Part shown: positions 1-7,571 of the stretch, piece after piece
Layout: the number at the start of each line of letters is the position of its first letter
Numbering within the stretch: position 1 is the first letter of the stretch
Assembly (NCBI GenBank): GCA_032251045.1
Contig: JAVVEW010000034.1
Coordinates: forward strand, 1-27,807
Source: JAVVEW01 sp032251045
Lineage (GTDB): Bacteria > Pseudomonadota > Gammaproteobacteria > Methylococcales > Methylomonadaceae
Length of the DNA stretch: 27,807 nucleotides
Direction: 5' to 3'
Translations under genes and position numbers: made by a program
Notes under the pieces: model-generated
Database searches by the model: none
Told to the model about the DNA's origin: nothing
Seen by the model: the letters and a program-made list of their open reading frames with translations, nothing else

Positions 1-288
1 GTTAATTCGCACATGCCCAAAACCGTTAGCACAGGTCAGCATGGCCGGCTCTGCGGCCTGTTTAGGGCAGCGCAATTGAACGTCGGTAAGGGTGATGGGC
101 AAACCTGGCAGCGCGAGACGGGCCAGCGTCACGCGCCAGGCCTTGTTGGCCACGTTTAGCTGTAAGTCTTGTATCTGCCAGCTGCTTTGTGAAAGATGGG
201 TGATCGCTAGCGTGGCGCGGGTTTGCGCGCTTGCCTGCGAGTCGGGCAGCATTGATAAAGCCAGGATAATGAAAAGTGCAATCGGCAA
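1..288 (-). CDS. Exported protein of unknown function, 5' part only (runs off the left edge)
   Basis: A minus-strand frame stays open from about 288 to the window edge, about 96 codons. It begins with a signal-peptide-like stretch: a TTG start is the only plausible one, followed by PIALFIILALSMLPDSQA, with likely cleavage after the Ala. The following segment alternates hydrophobic and polar residues (for example QIQDLQLNVANKAW), as expected for beta strands of a periplasmic protein. The pattern faintly recalls AsmA/YhdP-type lipid-transfer proteins, but this is only an impression. An in-frame stop lies just upstream, so an ATG start is not available. It begins 5 bases after the stop of the membrane protein gene at 293-802 and is probably cotranscribed with it. 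Function unknown. Confidence 0.55.
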   Translation of the reverse strand, partial: MPIALFIILALSMLPDSQASAQTRATLAITHLSQSSWQIQDLQLNVANKAWRVTLARLALPGLPITLTDVQLRCPKQAAEPAMLTCANGFGHVRIN

Positions 289-292
289 AATA

Positions 293-802
293 TCAGCATT
301 CGTAAAGAATTCGGCTCAGCTGCATGCAGTCAAACAGCCATTGCGGGGCAACATGGCGGATATACACCCGAAGCAGCAAGTCAATGACGACCGCCAGCCC
401 GGCCCAGCGTGCGGCGGCACTCCAGATACGGTGTTGGCAGTAAGGCGAGCAGCGCCACACCGCCACCAGCCAGGCAAAAAGCGGCAGCAGCAGCATCCAA
501 TGTGCGGTATCCCAGCTGGGAATGGTGAAATCGCTACTCCTTGCCCGGTAATCAATCAGCAGCCAAACACCATTGAGCATTAAAAAAAACGGCCAGAATA
601 CCGGTGCCAGCGATGCTCTGCCCAGCCAGGCGGCATGGAGCGCCAGCCTGACCGAGTCCGGTTTTTCACCTTGCCAACGGCCTGATGTCTGTGGCGTGAG
701 GTAGTATAATCCCACGGCTAGTAAACTGTGCAGCAAGATAAAATCGAATAGCTTAAACCATCCGCTATAAGCTGTCATTAACGGTATACTGGTCAGCCAC
801 AT
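293..802 (-). CDS. Four-helix integral membrane protein, unknown function
   Basis: 169 aa with about four hydrophobic segments, around residues 15-35, 65-85, 100-117 and 130-148, and short charged loops. I recognise no family motif. The start ATG is supported by a purine-rich AAGGATAGG-like ribosome binding site immediately upstream on the minus strand (about 805-815). It is divergent from the yfbR-like gene, with only 18 bases between the two start codons, and is followed after 4 bases by the exported protein gene that leaves the window. The pair looks like a small envelope operon. The coding call rests on length, hydrophobic periodicity and the RBS. The overlapping plus-strand frame (92-583) lacks such features. 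Confidence 0.7.
   Translation of the reverse strand: MWLTSIPLMTAYSGWFKLFDFILLHSLLAVGLYYLTPQTSGRWQGEKPDSVRLALHAAWLGRASLAPVFWPFFLMLNGVWLLIDYRARSSDFTIPSWDTAHWMLLLPLFAWLVAVWRCSPYCQHRIWSAAARWAGLAVVIDLLLRVYIRHVAPQWLFDCMQLSRILYEC
785..790 (+). promoter_or_regulatory. Candidate -10 element for the yfbR-mfnB operon
   Basis: TATACT lies about 30 bases before the yfbR start and inside the first codons of the divergent membrane-protein gene. The intergenic space is only 18 bases, so a promoter for the plus-strand operon must overlap that coding sequence. I see no convincing -35 box, so this is a weak call. Confidence 0.25.
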
Positions 803-820
803 AGCCTATCCTTAAAGTTC

Positions 821-1414
821 ATGTCCGGATTTTTCGCAACCATCAATCGCCTGAAATATATTTTTCGTTGGGGTTTGAAACGTAATTCAATACCTGAGAA
901 TGTCAAGGAACACAGTTTCGATGTCTGCATTATCGCGCACCTGTTGACTGTGATTGGTAACGAGCTGTTCGGCGGCGATCTGGATCCGGGCGAGGTGGTG
1001 CTGGCGGCACTGTATCACGATGCCCATGAAAGCATCACCGGCGATCTGGCCACGCCGATCAAGCGTTTCAATCGCGGCATTTATGACCAGTACAAACATA
1101 TCGAAGTCACCGCCGCTGAAGCCTTGGTGGAAACCTTGCCCAAAGCGTTGCAGGATGACTTGTATAATTATGTCACCGAAACCTGCGAGCCTGCGGTGAT
1201 AGCGCGGGTCAAGGCTGCTGACACCATCGCCGCCTACGTCAAATGTGTGGAAGAAACCCAGGCCGGCAATCATGAGTTTAAAGACGCGCTGATTGAAATC
1301 GCACGCCGCCTGGATTTGATCGATCTGCCGGAGGTGGATTATTTTCGTACCAACTTTTTACCGGCGGTGCATTTGACCGTGGATCAACTGTACCAGCGTC
1401 AACTCAACGATTGA
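821..1414 (+). CDS. yfbR: YfbR-like HD-domain 5'-deoxynucleotidase
   Basis: 197 aa, against about 199 for the E. coli family member, which removes the 5'-phosphate from deoxyribonucleoside monophosphates with a divalent metal. HD-family metal ligands are visible: H31 (in VKEHSFD), H66-D67 (in LYHDAHE) and D134 (in KAADTIAAY). The substrate-side R16-W17 pair of the family is also present. It heads a compact operon: tusA starts 3 bases after its stop, followed by DUF447 and mfnB. The position is notable because methanopterin-type cofactor synthesis uses HD phosphohydrolases such as archaeal MptB. A role beyond dNMP turnover is possible but is only an inference from context. The start is the first ATG. 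No strong RBS is visible. Confidence 0.88.
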   Translation: MSGFFATINRLKYIFRWGLKRNSIPENVKEHSFDVCIIAHLLTVIGNELFGGDLDPGEVVLAALYHDAHESITGDLATPIKRFNRGIYDQYKHIEVTAAEALVETLPKALQDDLYNYVTETCEPAVIARVKAADTIAAYVKCVEETQAGNHEFKDALIEIARRLDLIDLPEVDYFRTNFLPAVHLTVDQLYQRQLND

Positions 1415-1417
1415 ACC

Positions 1418-1651
1418 ATGACATTAACTTACGATATTGAAGTCGATGCCAGCGGCCTGAATTGCCCGTTGCCGCTGTTGCGTTTGAAAAAAGCCATCAG
1501 CCAAGCCGAAAGCGGTCAGGTGATTAAAATCATCGCCACCGATCCTGCCGCGCATCTGGACTTTGGCGTTTATGCCGATCAATCCGGGCATATCATCCTG
1601 CAACAGCTTAACGAAGCCAGTCGCAGGATTTTTTATTTCCAGAAAAAATAA
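1418..1651 (+). CDS. TusA/SirA-family sulfur carrier protein
   Basis: 77 aa, the normal size of TusA-like proteins, which carry a persulfide on a conserved Cys and pass it to acceptors such as the tRNA thiolation relay or molybdenum cofactor enzymes. The diagnostic CPxP motif is C16-P17-L18-P19 in GLNCPLPLL, near the N-terminus as expected, followed by an acidic DP segment and a two-layer alpha/beta pattern. It starts 3 bases after yfbR and its TAA shares one base with the ATG of the DUF447 gene, so translation is probably coupled. Genomes often carry several TusA paralogues. This copy sits in a C1-cofactor operon, so its partner may not be the canonical TusBCD/MnmA relay. Confidence 0.88.
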   Translation: MTLTYDIEVDASGLNCPLPLLRLKKAISQAESGQVIKIIATDPAAHLDFGVYADQSGHIILQQLNEASRRIFYFQKK

Positions 1652-2214
1652 TGATTTACGAAACCATTGTCAGTACCTTGGCGGCCGATGGCGCGGTGCA
1701 TCTGGCGCCTATGGGCGTGCATGTCGATGGCGAGCGCTTCAGGATTCTGCCGTTTCGCCCCTCCGCCACATTGACCAACTTACAAGCCCGGCCCCAGGCG
1801 GTGATCAATTTCTGTGATGATGTCAGGCTGTTCGCCGGTTGCTTGACCGGCCGCCGTGACTGGCCTTGCCGCCCGGCTGAACAAATTGACGGGCAGATTT
1901 TACTGTGTGCGCTGAGCGCGGCTGAAGTGGAGGTGATTGACATCGCTGATGACGACGTCCGGCCGGCGTTTACCTGTGCGGTGCGCGTACGTCATCTATT
2001 TCGCGCCTTTAACGGCTTTAACCGGGCGCAGTTCGCGGTGTTGGAAGCAGCCATTTTGGTCAGTCGGCTGAAGTTTCTTGATGCGGCCAAGGTTCGGCAC
2101 GATCTGGATTATTTACAAACCGCTATCGACAAAACCGCAGGCGATGCCGAGCGTGAAGCCTGGGGCTGGCTGATCGAACATGCTCGCCGTTATTATCAGG
2201 AGAACCCGGCATGA
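1651..2214 (+). CDS. DUF447 family protein (methylotrophy-associated conserved protein)
   Basis: 187 aa. The N-terminal half (MIYETIVSTLAADG, then HLAPMGVHVDGERF and FRPSATLTNL) resembles DUF447 proteins, which have a flavin-reductase-like split-barrel fold. These occur in methanogens and in bacteria with tetrahydromethanopterin-linked C1 metabolism. No biochemical role is established to my knowledge. It overlaps tusA by one base and mfnB by an ATGA, consistent with coupled translation and a role in C1-carrier synthesis. The C-terminal half (residues about 115-185) is helical and contains RAFNGFNRAQFAVLEAAILVS. Family assignment is from remembered sequence pattern and context. Function is inferred only. 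Confidence 0.75.
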   Translation: MIYETIVSTLAADGAVHLAPMGVHVDGERFRILPFRPSATLTNLQARPQAVINFCDDVRLFAGCLTGRRDWPCRPAEQIDGQILLCALSAAEVEVIDIADDDVRPAFTCAVRVRHLFRAFNGFNRAQFAVLEAAILVSRLKFLDAAKVRHDLDYLQTAIDKTAGDAEREAWGWLIEHARRYYQENPA

Positions 2215-2891
2215 CCGGACTTTTGGCCAGCGTGGTCACTCTTGAAGAAGCCAAATTAGCGGCCCGGTTCAAGGTATCGATTATCGATCTGAAACAGCCA
2301 GCCAACGGCGCGTTGGGCGCGCTGCCGGTTGCTGAAGTCAGGCCTATTGTCAACGCCTTGCAGCCTGAGCATTGTCTCAGCGCCACCATCGGCGATCTGC
2401 CTATGCAACCGGAGCCGGTCAGGCAGGCGGTTCAGGCCATGGCGGCGACCGGCGTTGATTATGTCAAAATCGGGTTTTTTACCGATGGCGACTGGCAGCC
2501 CGTGCTTGACGCATTAGCGAGCGTTGAGGCGCGCCTGATTGCCGTGTTGTTTGCCGATCAGCCACTGGATTTACAATGGCTTCAGGCCTTCAAACAAGCC
2601 GGATTCTCGGGCGTGATGCTCGACACCCAAAACAAACGCCAATCGCTGACCGACTGGCAAAGCCTGGATCAACTTGAGGCTTTTGTTAACCAAGCCAAGC
2701 GCCTGAACTTGTTAGCCGGCTTGGCCGGTTCGCTGCGCGCCGAACATGTACCTCGCTTACTGCCGCTGGCGGCCGATTATCTGGGCTTTCGCGGCGGCTT
2801 GTGCCGGGCGGGGCGGCGCACATCAGGTATCGATGAACAGGCGTTGACCCAGGTGAGTCAATGTTTTGCAGCCGCCGGAAACGCGGCATGA
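2211..2891 (+). CDS. mfnB: (5-formylfuran-3-yl)methyl phosphate synthase (MfnB, DUF556)
   Basis: 226 aa, against about 235 in the archaeal family. MfnB condenses two molecules of glyceraldehyde-3-phosphate into 4-(hydroxymethyl)-2-furancarboxaldehyde phosphate, the furan precursor of methanofuran/methylofuran. It is a TIM-barrel aldolase-type enzyme with Schiff-base lysines. Visible signatures: D26-K28 in IIDLKQPANGALGA near the N-terminus, K86 in DYVKIGFF, K142 in MLDTQNK, and a C-terminal phosphate-binding segment LGFRGGLCRAGRR (about 191-203). The ATG overlaps the DUF447 stop as ATGA and its own TGA overlaps the next gene the same way. In bacteria the gene marks the formyltransferase/hydrolase C1-transfer pathway, so it is the best clue to a methylotrophic lifestyle. 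Confidence 0.9.
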   Translation: MTGLLASVVTLEEAKLAARFKVSIIDLKQPANGALGALPVAEVRPIVNALQPEHCLSATIGDLPMQPEPVRQAVQAMAATGVDYVKIGFFTDGDWQPVLDALASVEARLIAVLFADQPLDLQWLQAFKQAGFSGVMLDTQNKRQSLTDWQSLDQLEAFVNQAKRLNLLAGLAGSLRAEHVPRLLPLAADYLGFRGGLCRAGRRTSGIDEQALTQVSQCFAAAGNAA

Positions 2892-4144
2892 GCGGCAAAA
2901 CCTTAAGCGCGAAAATTGTCTTGAGTATGCTGGCCGGATTGCTGACCGGCGGCCTGATTCATGGCTTTTTCGCCGATCTGGCCTGGCTAGAGCAAATCGT
3001 GGTCAACGGCCTGTTCAAAGTCGTGGGCGCGTGGTTTTTGCAAGGCCTGCAAATGCTGGTGGTGCCGCTGGTAACGTTTTCCCTGCTCAGCGGCGTGATC
3101 GGTGTTGGCGATATCACCGCCCTGGGCCGGGTCGGCCTGAAAACCCTGGCCTGGTATCTGTTGACCACGGCGATTGCCATTTCCCTGGCGCTCACCTTGG
3201 CCTGGCTGATCGATCCGGGCCGGGCGTTCGAAATGACCGGCGTCAGCGCTGATTTCCAAGCCGCCGCCGCGCCACCTTTGACCCAGGTTTTGATTGACCT
3301 GGTGCCCAGCAATCCGGTTCAGGCGTTTGCCGATGGCAACATGCTGCAAATCATCTTGTTTGTGTTGGTATTCGGTTTAGCCGTGGTGCTGGCGGGGGAG
3401 GCGGGCCGGGCTATCGCGAAAACCTGCGATACGCTCAATCAGGTGATGATGCGCATGGTCGGTTTGGTGATGGCGGCAGCCCCTGTCGGCGTGTTCTGTC
3501 TGATCGCGCGCACCTTCGCTGAACAAGGCTTTGGCCTGCTGCTGCCGATGCTGGATTATATCGCCGTGGTGGTCTTGGCCCTGGCCGTTCATGTATCGAT
3601 CACCTTCAGTTTGCTGTTAACCACGGTCCGGCTGAATCCACTCAGATTCTTCCAGAAAATGCGTGCCGCGCAGTTGTTCGCGTTCAGCACCGCCAGCTCC
3701 AACGCCACCATACCGGTCAACCTGACCACTGCCGAACACCGATTGGGCGTGGACAACCGCATCGCCGCGTTCACCATTCCGTTGGGCGCCACCATCAACA
3801 TGGACGGCACCGCGATCATGCAAGGCGCGGCCACCGTGTTCATCGCCAATGTTTACGGCATCGATCTGGGTCTGGCCGATTATCTGACCGTGATCGCCAT
3901 GGCGGTGTTGGCCTCGATCGGCACCGCCGGCGTGCCCGGGGTCGGCTTGATTATGTTGGCGATGGTGTTCGCTCAGGTCAATCTACCGGTGGCCGGTATC
4001 GGCTTGGTGCTGGGCGTGGACCGGCTGCTGGACATGCTCAGGACGGTAGTTAATATCACCGGCGATGCCGTGGTCACTTGTTTGGTTGCCAGTAGCGAAA
4101 ACCAGCTGGATCGAACGCGGTTTCAGAGTCGTGAGTCGGTGTAG
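2888..4144 (+). CDS. Dicarboxylate/acidic amino acid:cation symporter (SDF family, GltP/DctA-like)
   Basis: 418 aa from the ATG at 2888, which overlaps the mfnB stop as ATGA. A longer frame from 2861 adds a basic tail and is less likely. The eight-helix plus two-hairpin architecture of sodium- or proton-coupled glutamate/aspartate/C4-dicarboxylate symporters fits. Hairpin 1 has TASSNATIP, TM7 has NMDGT at 304-308 and hairpin 2 has GTAGVPGVGL. TM8 reads D378...D382...R385-T386..N389. The TM8 arginine is the residue that binds the substrate side-chain carboxylate in the archaeal GltPh structure, which supports an acidic substrate. It is last in the yfbR-mfnB operon. A link to glutamate supply for a polyglutamylated C1 cofactor is conceivable but unproven. 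Confidence 0.88.
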   Translation: MSGKTLSAKIVLSMLAGLLTGGLIHGFFADLAWLEQIVVNGLFKVVGAWFLQGLQMLVVPLVTFSLLSGVIGVGDITALGRVGLKTLAWYLLTTAIAISLALTLAWLIDPGRAFEMTGVSADFQAAAAPPLTQVLIDLVPSNPVQAFADGNMLQIILFVLVFGLAVVLAGEAGRAIAKTCDTLNQVMMRMVGLVMAAAPVGVFCLIARTFAEQGFGLLLPMLDYIAVVVLALAVHVSITFSLLLTTVRLNPLRFFQKMRAAQLFAFSTASSNATIPVNLTTAEHRLGVDNRIAAFTIPLGATINMDGTAIMQGAATVFIANVYGIDLGLADYLTVIAMAVLASIGTAGVPGVGLIMLAMVFAQVNLPVAGIGLVLGVDRLLDMLRTVVNITGDAVVTCLVASSENQLDRTRFQSRESV

Positions 4145-4347
4145 ATGGTGGCAAAGCTTTGATTCTGGGATGGAATGCGTGATAATAACCGGTTAATTTT
4201 TATCGGCCTCCATCGGGCGTGTTGGGAACTTGGCTTAACTTTTCTCAATCGAAGCCAACTTTAACGATCAGGCCGTTCGCACGGCATACAGCCAGAGCCG
4301 GGGCGGCTTTTGCCAAAAGTCAGATGGAACCATTCTAGGGAGTTTAT

Positions 4348-5814
4348 ATGCGAGTCATTCAAGAGGCGCTGACATTCGACGATGTCTTGTTGGTACCCAA
4401 ACATTCGGCAATTTTGCCGCGTGAGGTCGATTTAACCACTCATCTGACCCACGCCATCGCGTTGCATATTCCGCTGTTATCGGCGGCCATGGATACGGTC
4501 ACCGAATCCCGTCTGGCGATTGCCATGGCCCAGGAGGGCGGCCTTGGCATCATTCATAAGAATATGACCATCGAGCAGCAGGCGCGGGAAGTACGCCGGG
4601 TGAAAAAGTTTGAAAGCGGCGTGATCAGCAATCCGATTACTGTCTCACCCGATGTCAGCGTGGGCGATGTCATGCAATTAACCCGGGCGAAAAACATTTC
4701 CGGCGTGCCGGTGGTCGATGGTCAGGATCTGGTCGGCATCGTCACCAGTCGCGATTTGCGTTTCGAAACCCATTACGACCAGCCGGTCAGCTCGGTGATG
4801 ACGCCGAAAGAAAAACTGGTCACCGTCAATGAAAACGCCGACCCCCGCGAGGCGGTGGCCTTGCTGCACAAATACCGTATCGAAAAAGTGCTGGTGGTTA
4901 ACGATCAGTTCCACCTGCGCGGCATGATCACGGTCAAGGATATTCAAAAGGCCAAAGATTATCCCAAGGCGTCAAAAGACCAGTACGAACGCTTGCGCGT
5001 GGGTGCGGCGGTCGGTACCGGTCAGGATACCGAAGAACGGGTCGCGGCGCTGGTTGAGGCCGGCGTGGATGTGATTGTCATCGACACCGCCCATGGTCAT
5101 TCGCAAGGTGTGATCGACAAAGTACGCTGGGCCAAGCAAACCTATCCTAAGCTGTCGGTGATCGGCGGCAATATCGCCACCGCCGAAGCGGCCTTGGCGC
5201 TGGCCGATGCCGGCGCGGACGCGGTCAAAGTCGGTATCGGCCCGGGTTCGATCTGCACCACGCGCATTGTTGCCGGGGTCGGCGTGCCACAGATCAGCGC
5301 GATCAGCAATGTTTCCGAGGCGCTTAAAGGCCGGGGCGTGCCGGTGATCGCCGATGGCGGTGTGCGTTATTCCGGCGACGTCGCCAAGGCCCTGGCGGCG
5401 GGCGCGGACGTGGTTATGCTGGGCAGTTTGTTTGCCGGTACCGAAGAAGCGCCGGGCGAAGTCGAGCTGTACCAGGGTAGGTCCTACAAAGCCTATCGCG
5501 GTATGGGATCGATGGGCGCGATGTCCCAGCAACAAGGCTCCAGCGACCGTTATTTTCAGGAAAATACCGAACAGGTGGATAAACTGGTGCCGGAAGGTAT
5601 CGAAGGCCGGGTGCCCTACAAAGGCAGTGTGTTCGCCATCATTCATCAATTACTAGGCGGCATTCGCGCCTCGATGGGCTATACCGGCAGCCCCACCATC
5701 GCCGAACTGCATCAGCGCGCCGAGTTTGTCCGGGTGACCGCCGCGGGTATGCGCGAAAGTCACGTTCATGATGTGGCGATTACCAAAGAAGCGCCGAATT
5801 ACCATCTCGAATGA
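4348..5814 (+). CDS. guaB: Inosine-5'-monophosphate dehydrogenase
   Basis: 488 aa, identical in length to the E. coli enzyme. It oxidises IMP to XMP with NAD+, the committed step of guanine nucleotide synthesis. A (beta/alpha)8 barrel is interrupted by two CBS domains (about 92-200: SNPITVSPDVSVGDVM and SSVMTPKEKLVTV). The catalytic loop GIGPGSICTTR carries the nucleophile C303. The flap sequence (YRGMGSMGAM) and the C-terminal potassium-site region are intact. The start is fixed by an AGGGAG ribosome binding site (4337-4342), five bases before ATG. It is followed by an intrinsic terminator and then guaA, the usual guaBA order. The 203 bases upstream contain no gene and presumably hold its promoter, but I could not pick a convincing one. 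Confidence 0.97.
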   Translation: MRVIQEALTFDDVLLVPKHSAILPREVDLTTHLTHAIALHIPLLSAAMDTVTESRLAIAMAQEGGLGIIHKNMTIEQQAREVRRVKKFESGVISNPITVSPDVSVGDVMQLTRAKNISGVPVVDGQDLVGIVTSRDLRFETHYDQPVSSVMTPKEKLVTVNENADPREAVALLHKYRIEKVLVVNDQFHLRGMITVKDIQKAKDYPKASKDQYERLRVGAAVGTGQDTEERVAALVEAGVDVIVIDTAHGHSQGVIDKVRWAKQTYPKLSVIGGNIATAEAALALADAGADAVKVGIGPGSICTTRIVAGVGVPQISAISNVSEALKGRGVPVIADGGVRYSGDVAKALAAGADVVMLGSLFAGTEEAPGEVELYQGRSYKAYRGMGSMGAMSQQQGSSDRYFQENTEQVDKLVPEGIEGRVPYKGSVFAIIHQLLGGIRASMGYTGSPTIAELHQRAEFVRVTAAGMRESHVHDVAITKEAPNYHLE

Positions 5815-5832
5815 TTTATAGTGCTTTGCAAC

Positions 5833-5859
5833 AAGCCGCCGACAGGGCGGCTTTTTTTT
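5833..5859 (+). terminator. Intrinsic terminator between guaB and guaA
   Basis: Stem AAGCCGCC (5833-5840) pairs with GGCGGCTT (5846-5853) across a 5-base loop, followed by an uninterrupted T run to 5859. It lies 19 bases after the guaB stop and 23 before guaA, so it should reduce or attenuate readthrough into guaA and uncouple the two levels. Confidence 0.85.
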
Positions 5860-5882
5860 AACCTTCACCAAATGATGCAACC

Positions 5883-7472
5883 ATGACCGCCGCAGACCCC
5901 GCCCGGATACACGACCACAAACTTTTGATTCTGGATTTTGGCTCCCAATACACCCAGTTGATCGCCCGCCGCGTTCGCGAAATCGGCGTTTATTGCGAAA
6001 TCTGGCCGTGGGACTGCGCTTTCGGCGACATTGAAAACTTCGCGCCCAAGGGGGTGATTCTGTCCGGCGGCCCGGAAACCGTCACCGGCCTGCAAGCACC
6101 CAAGGCGCCGGAAGGCGTATTTAACCTGGGCGTGCCGGTTTTGGGCATTTGTTACGGCATGCAAACCATGGCCGCGCAGCTTGGCGGCGGCGTGGAAATG
6201 GCCGGCAAGCGTGAATTCGGTTATGCCCAGGTTCGGGCACGCGGGCATTCGCCGCTGTTGTCGGATATTGAAGACCACGCCAGCGCCGAAGGCTATGGCT
6301 TGCTCGATGTCTGGATGAGTCACGGCGATCGGGTCGGTCAGTTGCCGGAAGGCTTTACCGTGATTGCCAGCACCGAAGATGCACCGATCGCCGGTTTCGC
6401 CGATGTTAACCGGCAGTTTTACGGCTTGCAATTCCATCCTGAAGTCACGCATACCCGCCAGGGCCTGAGGATTTTGCAACGTTTCGTGGTCGATATCTGC
6501 CGCTGCGATACCTTATGGACCGCCAGCCATATCATCGACGACAGCATTCATCAGATTCGCCAACAGGTTGGCCGCGACACCGTGCTGCTGGGCTTGTCCG
6601 GCGGTGTCGATTCCTCGGTAGTGGCGGCGTTGCTGCATAAAGCCATTGGCGAACAACTGGTGTGCGTGTTTGTCGATACCGGCTTGCTCAGGCTGGATGA
6701 AGGCGATCAAGTCATGGCCACCTTTGCCCGGCACATGGGCATACGGGTGATTCGGGTCAATGCCGAGGCGTTATTTCTCGATGCCCTGGCCGGCGAAGTT
6801 GACCCGGAACAAAAACGCAAAATCATCGGTCGCCTGTTTGTCGACGTGTTTGAACAAGAGGCCGACAAGCTCAAAGACGCCCGCTGGCTGGCGCAAGGCA
6901 CCATTTACCCGGATGTGATCGAATCGGCTGGCGCCAAAACCGGCAAGGCCAAAGTGATCAAATCGCATCACAATGTCGGCGGCCTGCCCGAGCAAATGAA
7001 CATGAAGCTGGTCGAACCGCTACGGGAATTATTCAAGGATGAAGTGCGCAAACTCGGCCTGGAACTGGGCCTGCCCTATGAAATGGTTTACCGGCATCCG
7101 TTCCCGGGGCCGGGGCTGGGCGTTCGCATTCTCGGCGAAGTGAAAAAAACCTATGCCGATCTGCTGCGCCGGGCCGACGCCATATTTATCGAGGAGCTGC
7201 GCAAGGCCGAGCTGTACGACCAGGTCAGTCAAGCGTTCGCGGTGTTTTTACCGGTCAAATCCGTCGGCGTGATGGGCGACGGCCGCCGTTACGATTATGT
7301 TATCGCCTTAAGAGCGGTGGAAACCATCGACTTCATGACCGCCCGCTGGGCGCATCTGCCGTATGAGTTTCTCGATTTAGTGTCCCGGCGCATTATCAAC
7401 GAAGTTGAAGGCATTTCCCGGGTAACCTACGACATTTCCGGAAAGCCGCCGGCGACCATTGAGTGGGAATGA
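5883..7472 (+). CDS. guaA: GMP synthase (glutamine-hydrolysing)
   Basis: 529 aa (E. coli 525). It converts XMP to GMP using ATP and the glutamine amide. The N-terminal class I amidotransferase domain (about 13-205) has the triad C90 (GICYGMQ), H185 and E187 (QFHPEVTH). The ATP-pyrophosphatase domain follows, with the SGGVDS P-loop at 239-244. The C-terminal dimerisation/XMP domain ends in TYDISGKPPATIEWE, the expected family terminus. The start is the ATG at 5883; nearby upstream ATGs run straight into a stop. No strong ribosome binding site is visible. The downstream flank is not native: IS remnants begin within a few tens of bases after the stop. Confidence 0.97.
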   Translation: MTAADPARIHDHKLLILDFGSQYTQLIARRVREIGVYCEIWPWDCAFGDIENFAPKGVILSGGPETVTGLQAPKAPEGVFNLGVPVLGICYGMQTMAAQLGGGVEMAGKREFGYAQVRARGHSPLLSDIEDHASAEGYGLLDVWMSHGDRVGQLPEGFTVIASTEDAPIAGFADVNRQFYGLQFHPEVTHTRQGLRILQRFVVDICRCDTLWTASHIIDDSIHQIRQQVGRDTVLLGLSGGVDSSVVAALLHKAIGEQLVCVFVDTGLLRLDEGDQVMATFARHMGIRVIRVNAEALFLDALAGEVDPEQKRKIIGRLFVDVFEQEADKLKDARWLAQGTIYPDVIESAGAKTGKAKVIKSHHNVGGLPEQMNMKLVEPLRELFKDEVRKLGLELGLPYEMVYRHPFPGPGLGVRILGEVKKTYADLLRRADAIFIEELRKAELYDQVSQAFAVFLPVKSVGVMGDGRRYDYVIALRAVETIDFMTARWAHLPYEFLDLVSRRIINEVEGISRVTYDISGKPPATIEWE

Positions 7473-7510
7473 TCGGAATTTGTAAGCTTTTGATCGGATT
7501 GCGCGGCAAA

Positions 7511-7530
7511 CCCCGCCGTTCAGGGCGGGG
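7511..7530. repeat. Hairpin typical of an IS200/IS605 right end
   Basis: Perfect 7-bp arms CCCCGCC (7511-7517) and GGCGGGG (7524-7530) around GTTCAG. Read on the minus strand it lies just downstream of the TnpA remnant at 7572-7634, where IS200/IS605 elements carry the subterminal imperfect palindrome recognised by the Y1 transposase. No T run follows on the plus strand, so alone it is not a canonical terminator. Confidence 0.6.
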
Positions 7531-7541
7531 AAGGATAGCGC

Positions 7542-7566
7542 GGACGGTGAATAGCCGTCCTTATTT
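7542..7566 (+). terminator. Second hairpin, possible guaA terminator derived from IS sequence
   Basis: Arms GGACGG (7542-7547) and CCGTCC (7555-7560) with a 7-base loop, followed on the plus strand by TTATTT and further T-rich sequence. The position 70 bases after guaA fits a terminator. The sequence sits inside the IS200/IS605 remnant, so the signal may be an adopted IS end. Confidence 0.45.
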
Positions 7567-7571
7567 GGATT

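Noticed and set aside
92..583. 163-codon plus-strand frame near the left edge
   Set aside because: It is antisense to a better-supported signal-peptide protein and membrane protein on the minus strand, and its composition looks random.
4972..5649. 225-codon minus-strand frame inside guaB
   Set aside because: Antisense shadow of the catalytic barrel of guaB, with His/Arg/Asp-rich composition and no recognisable domain.
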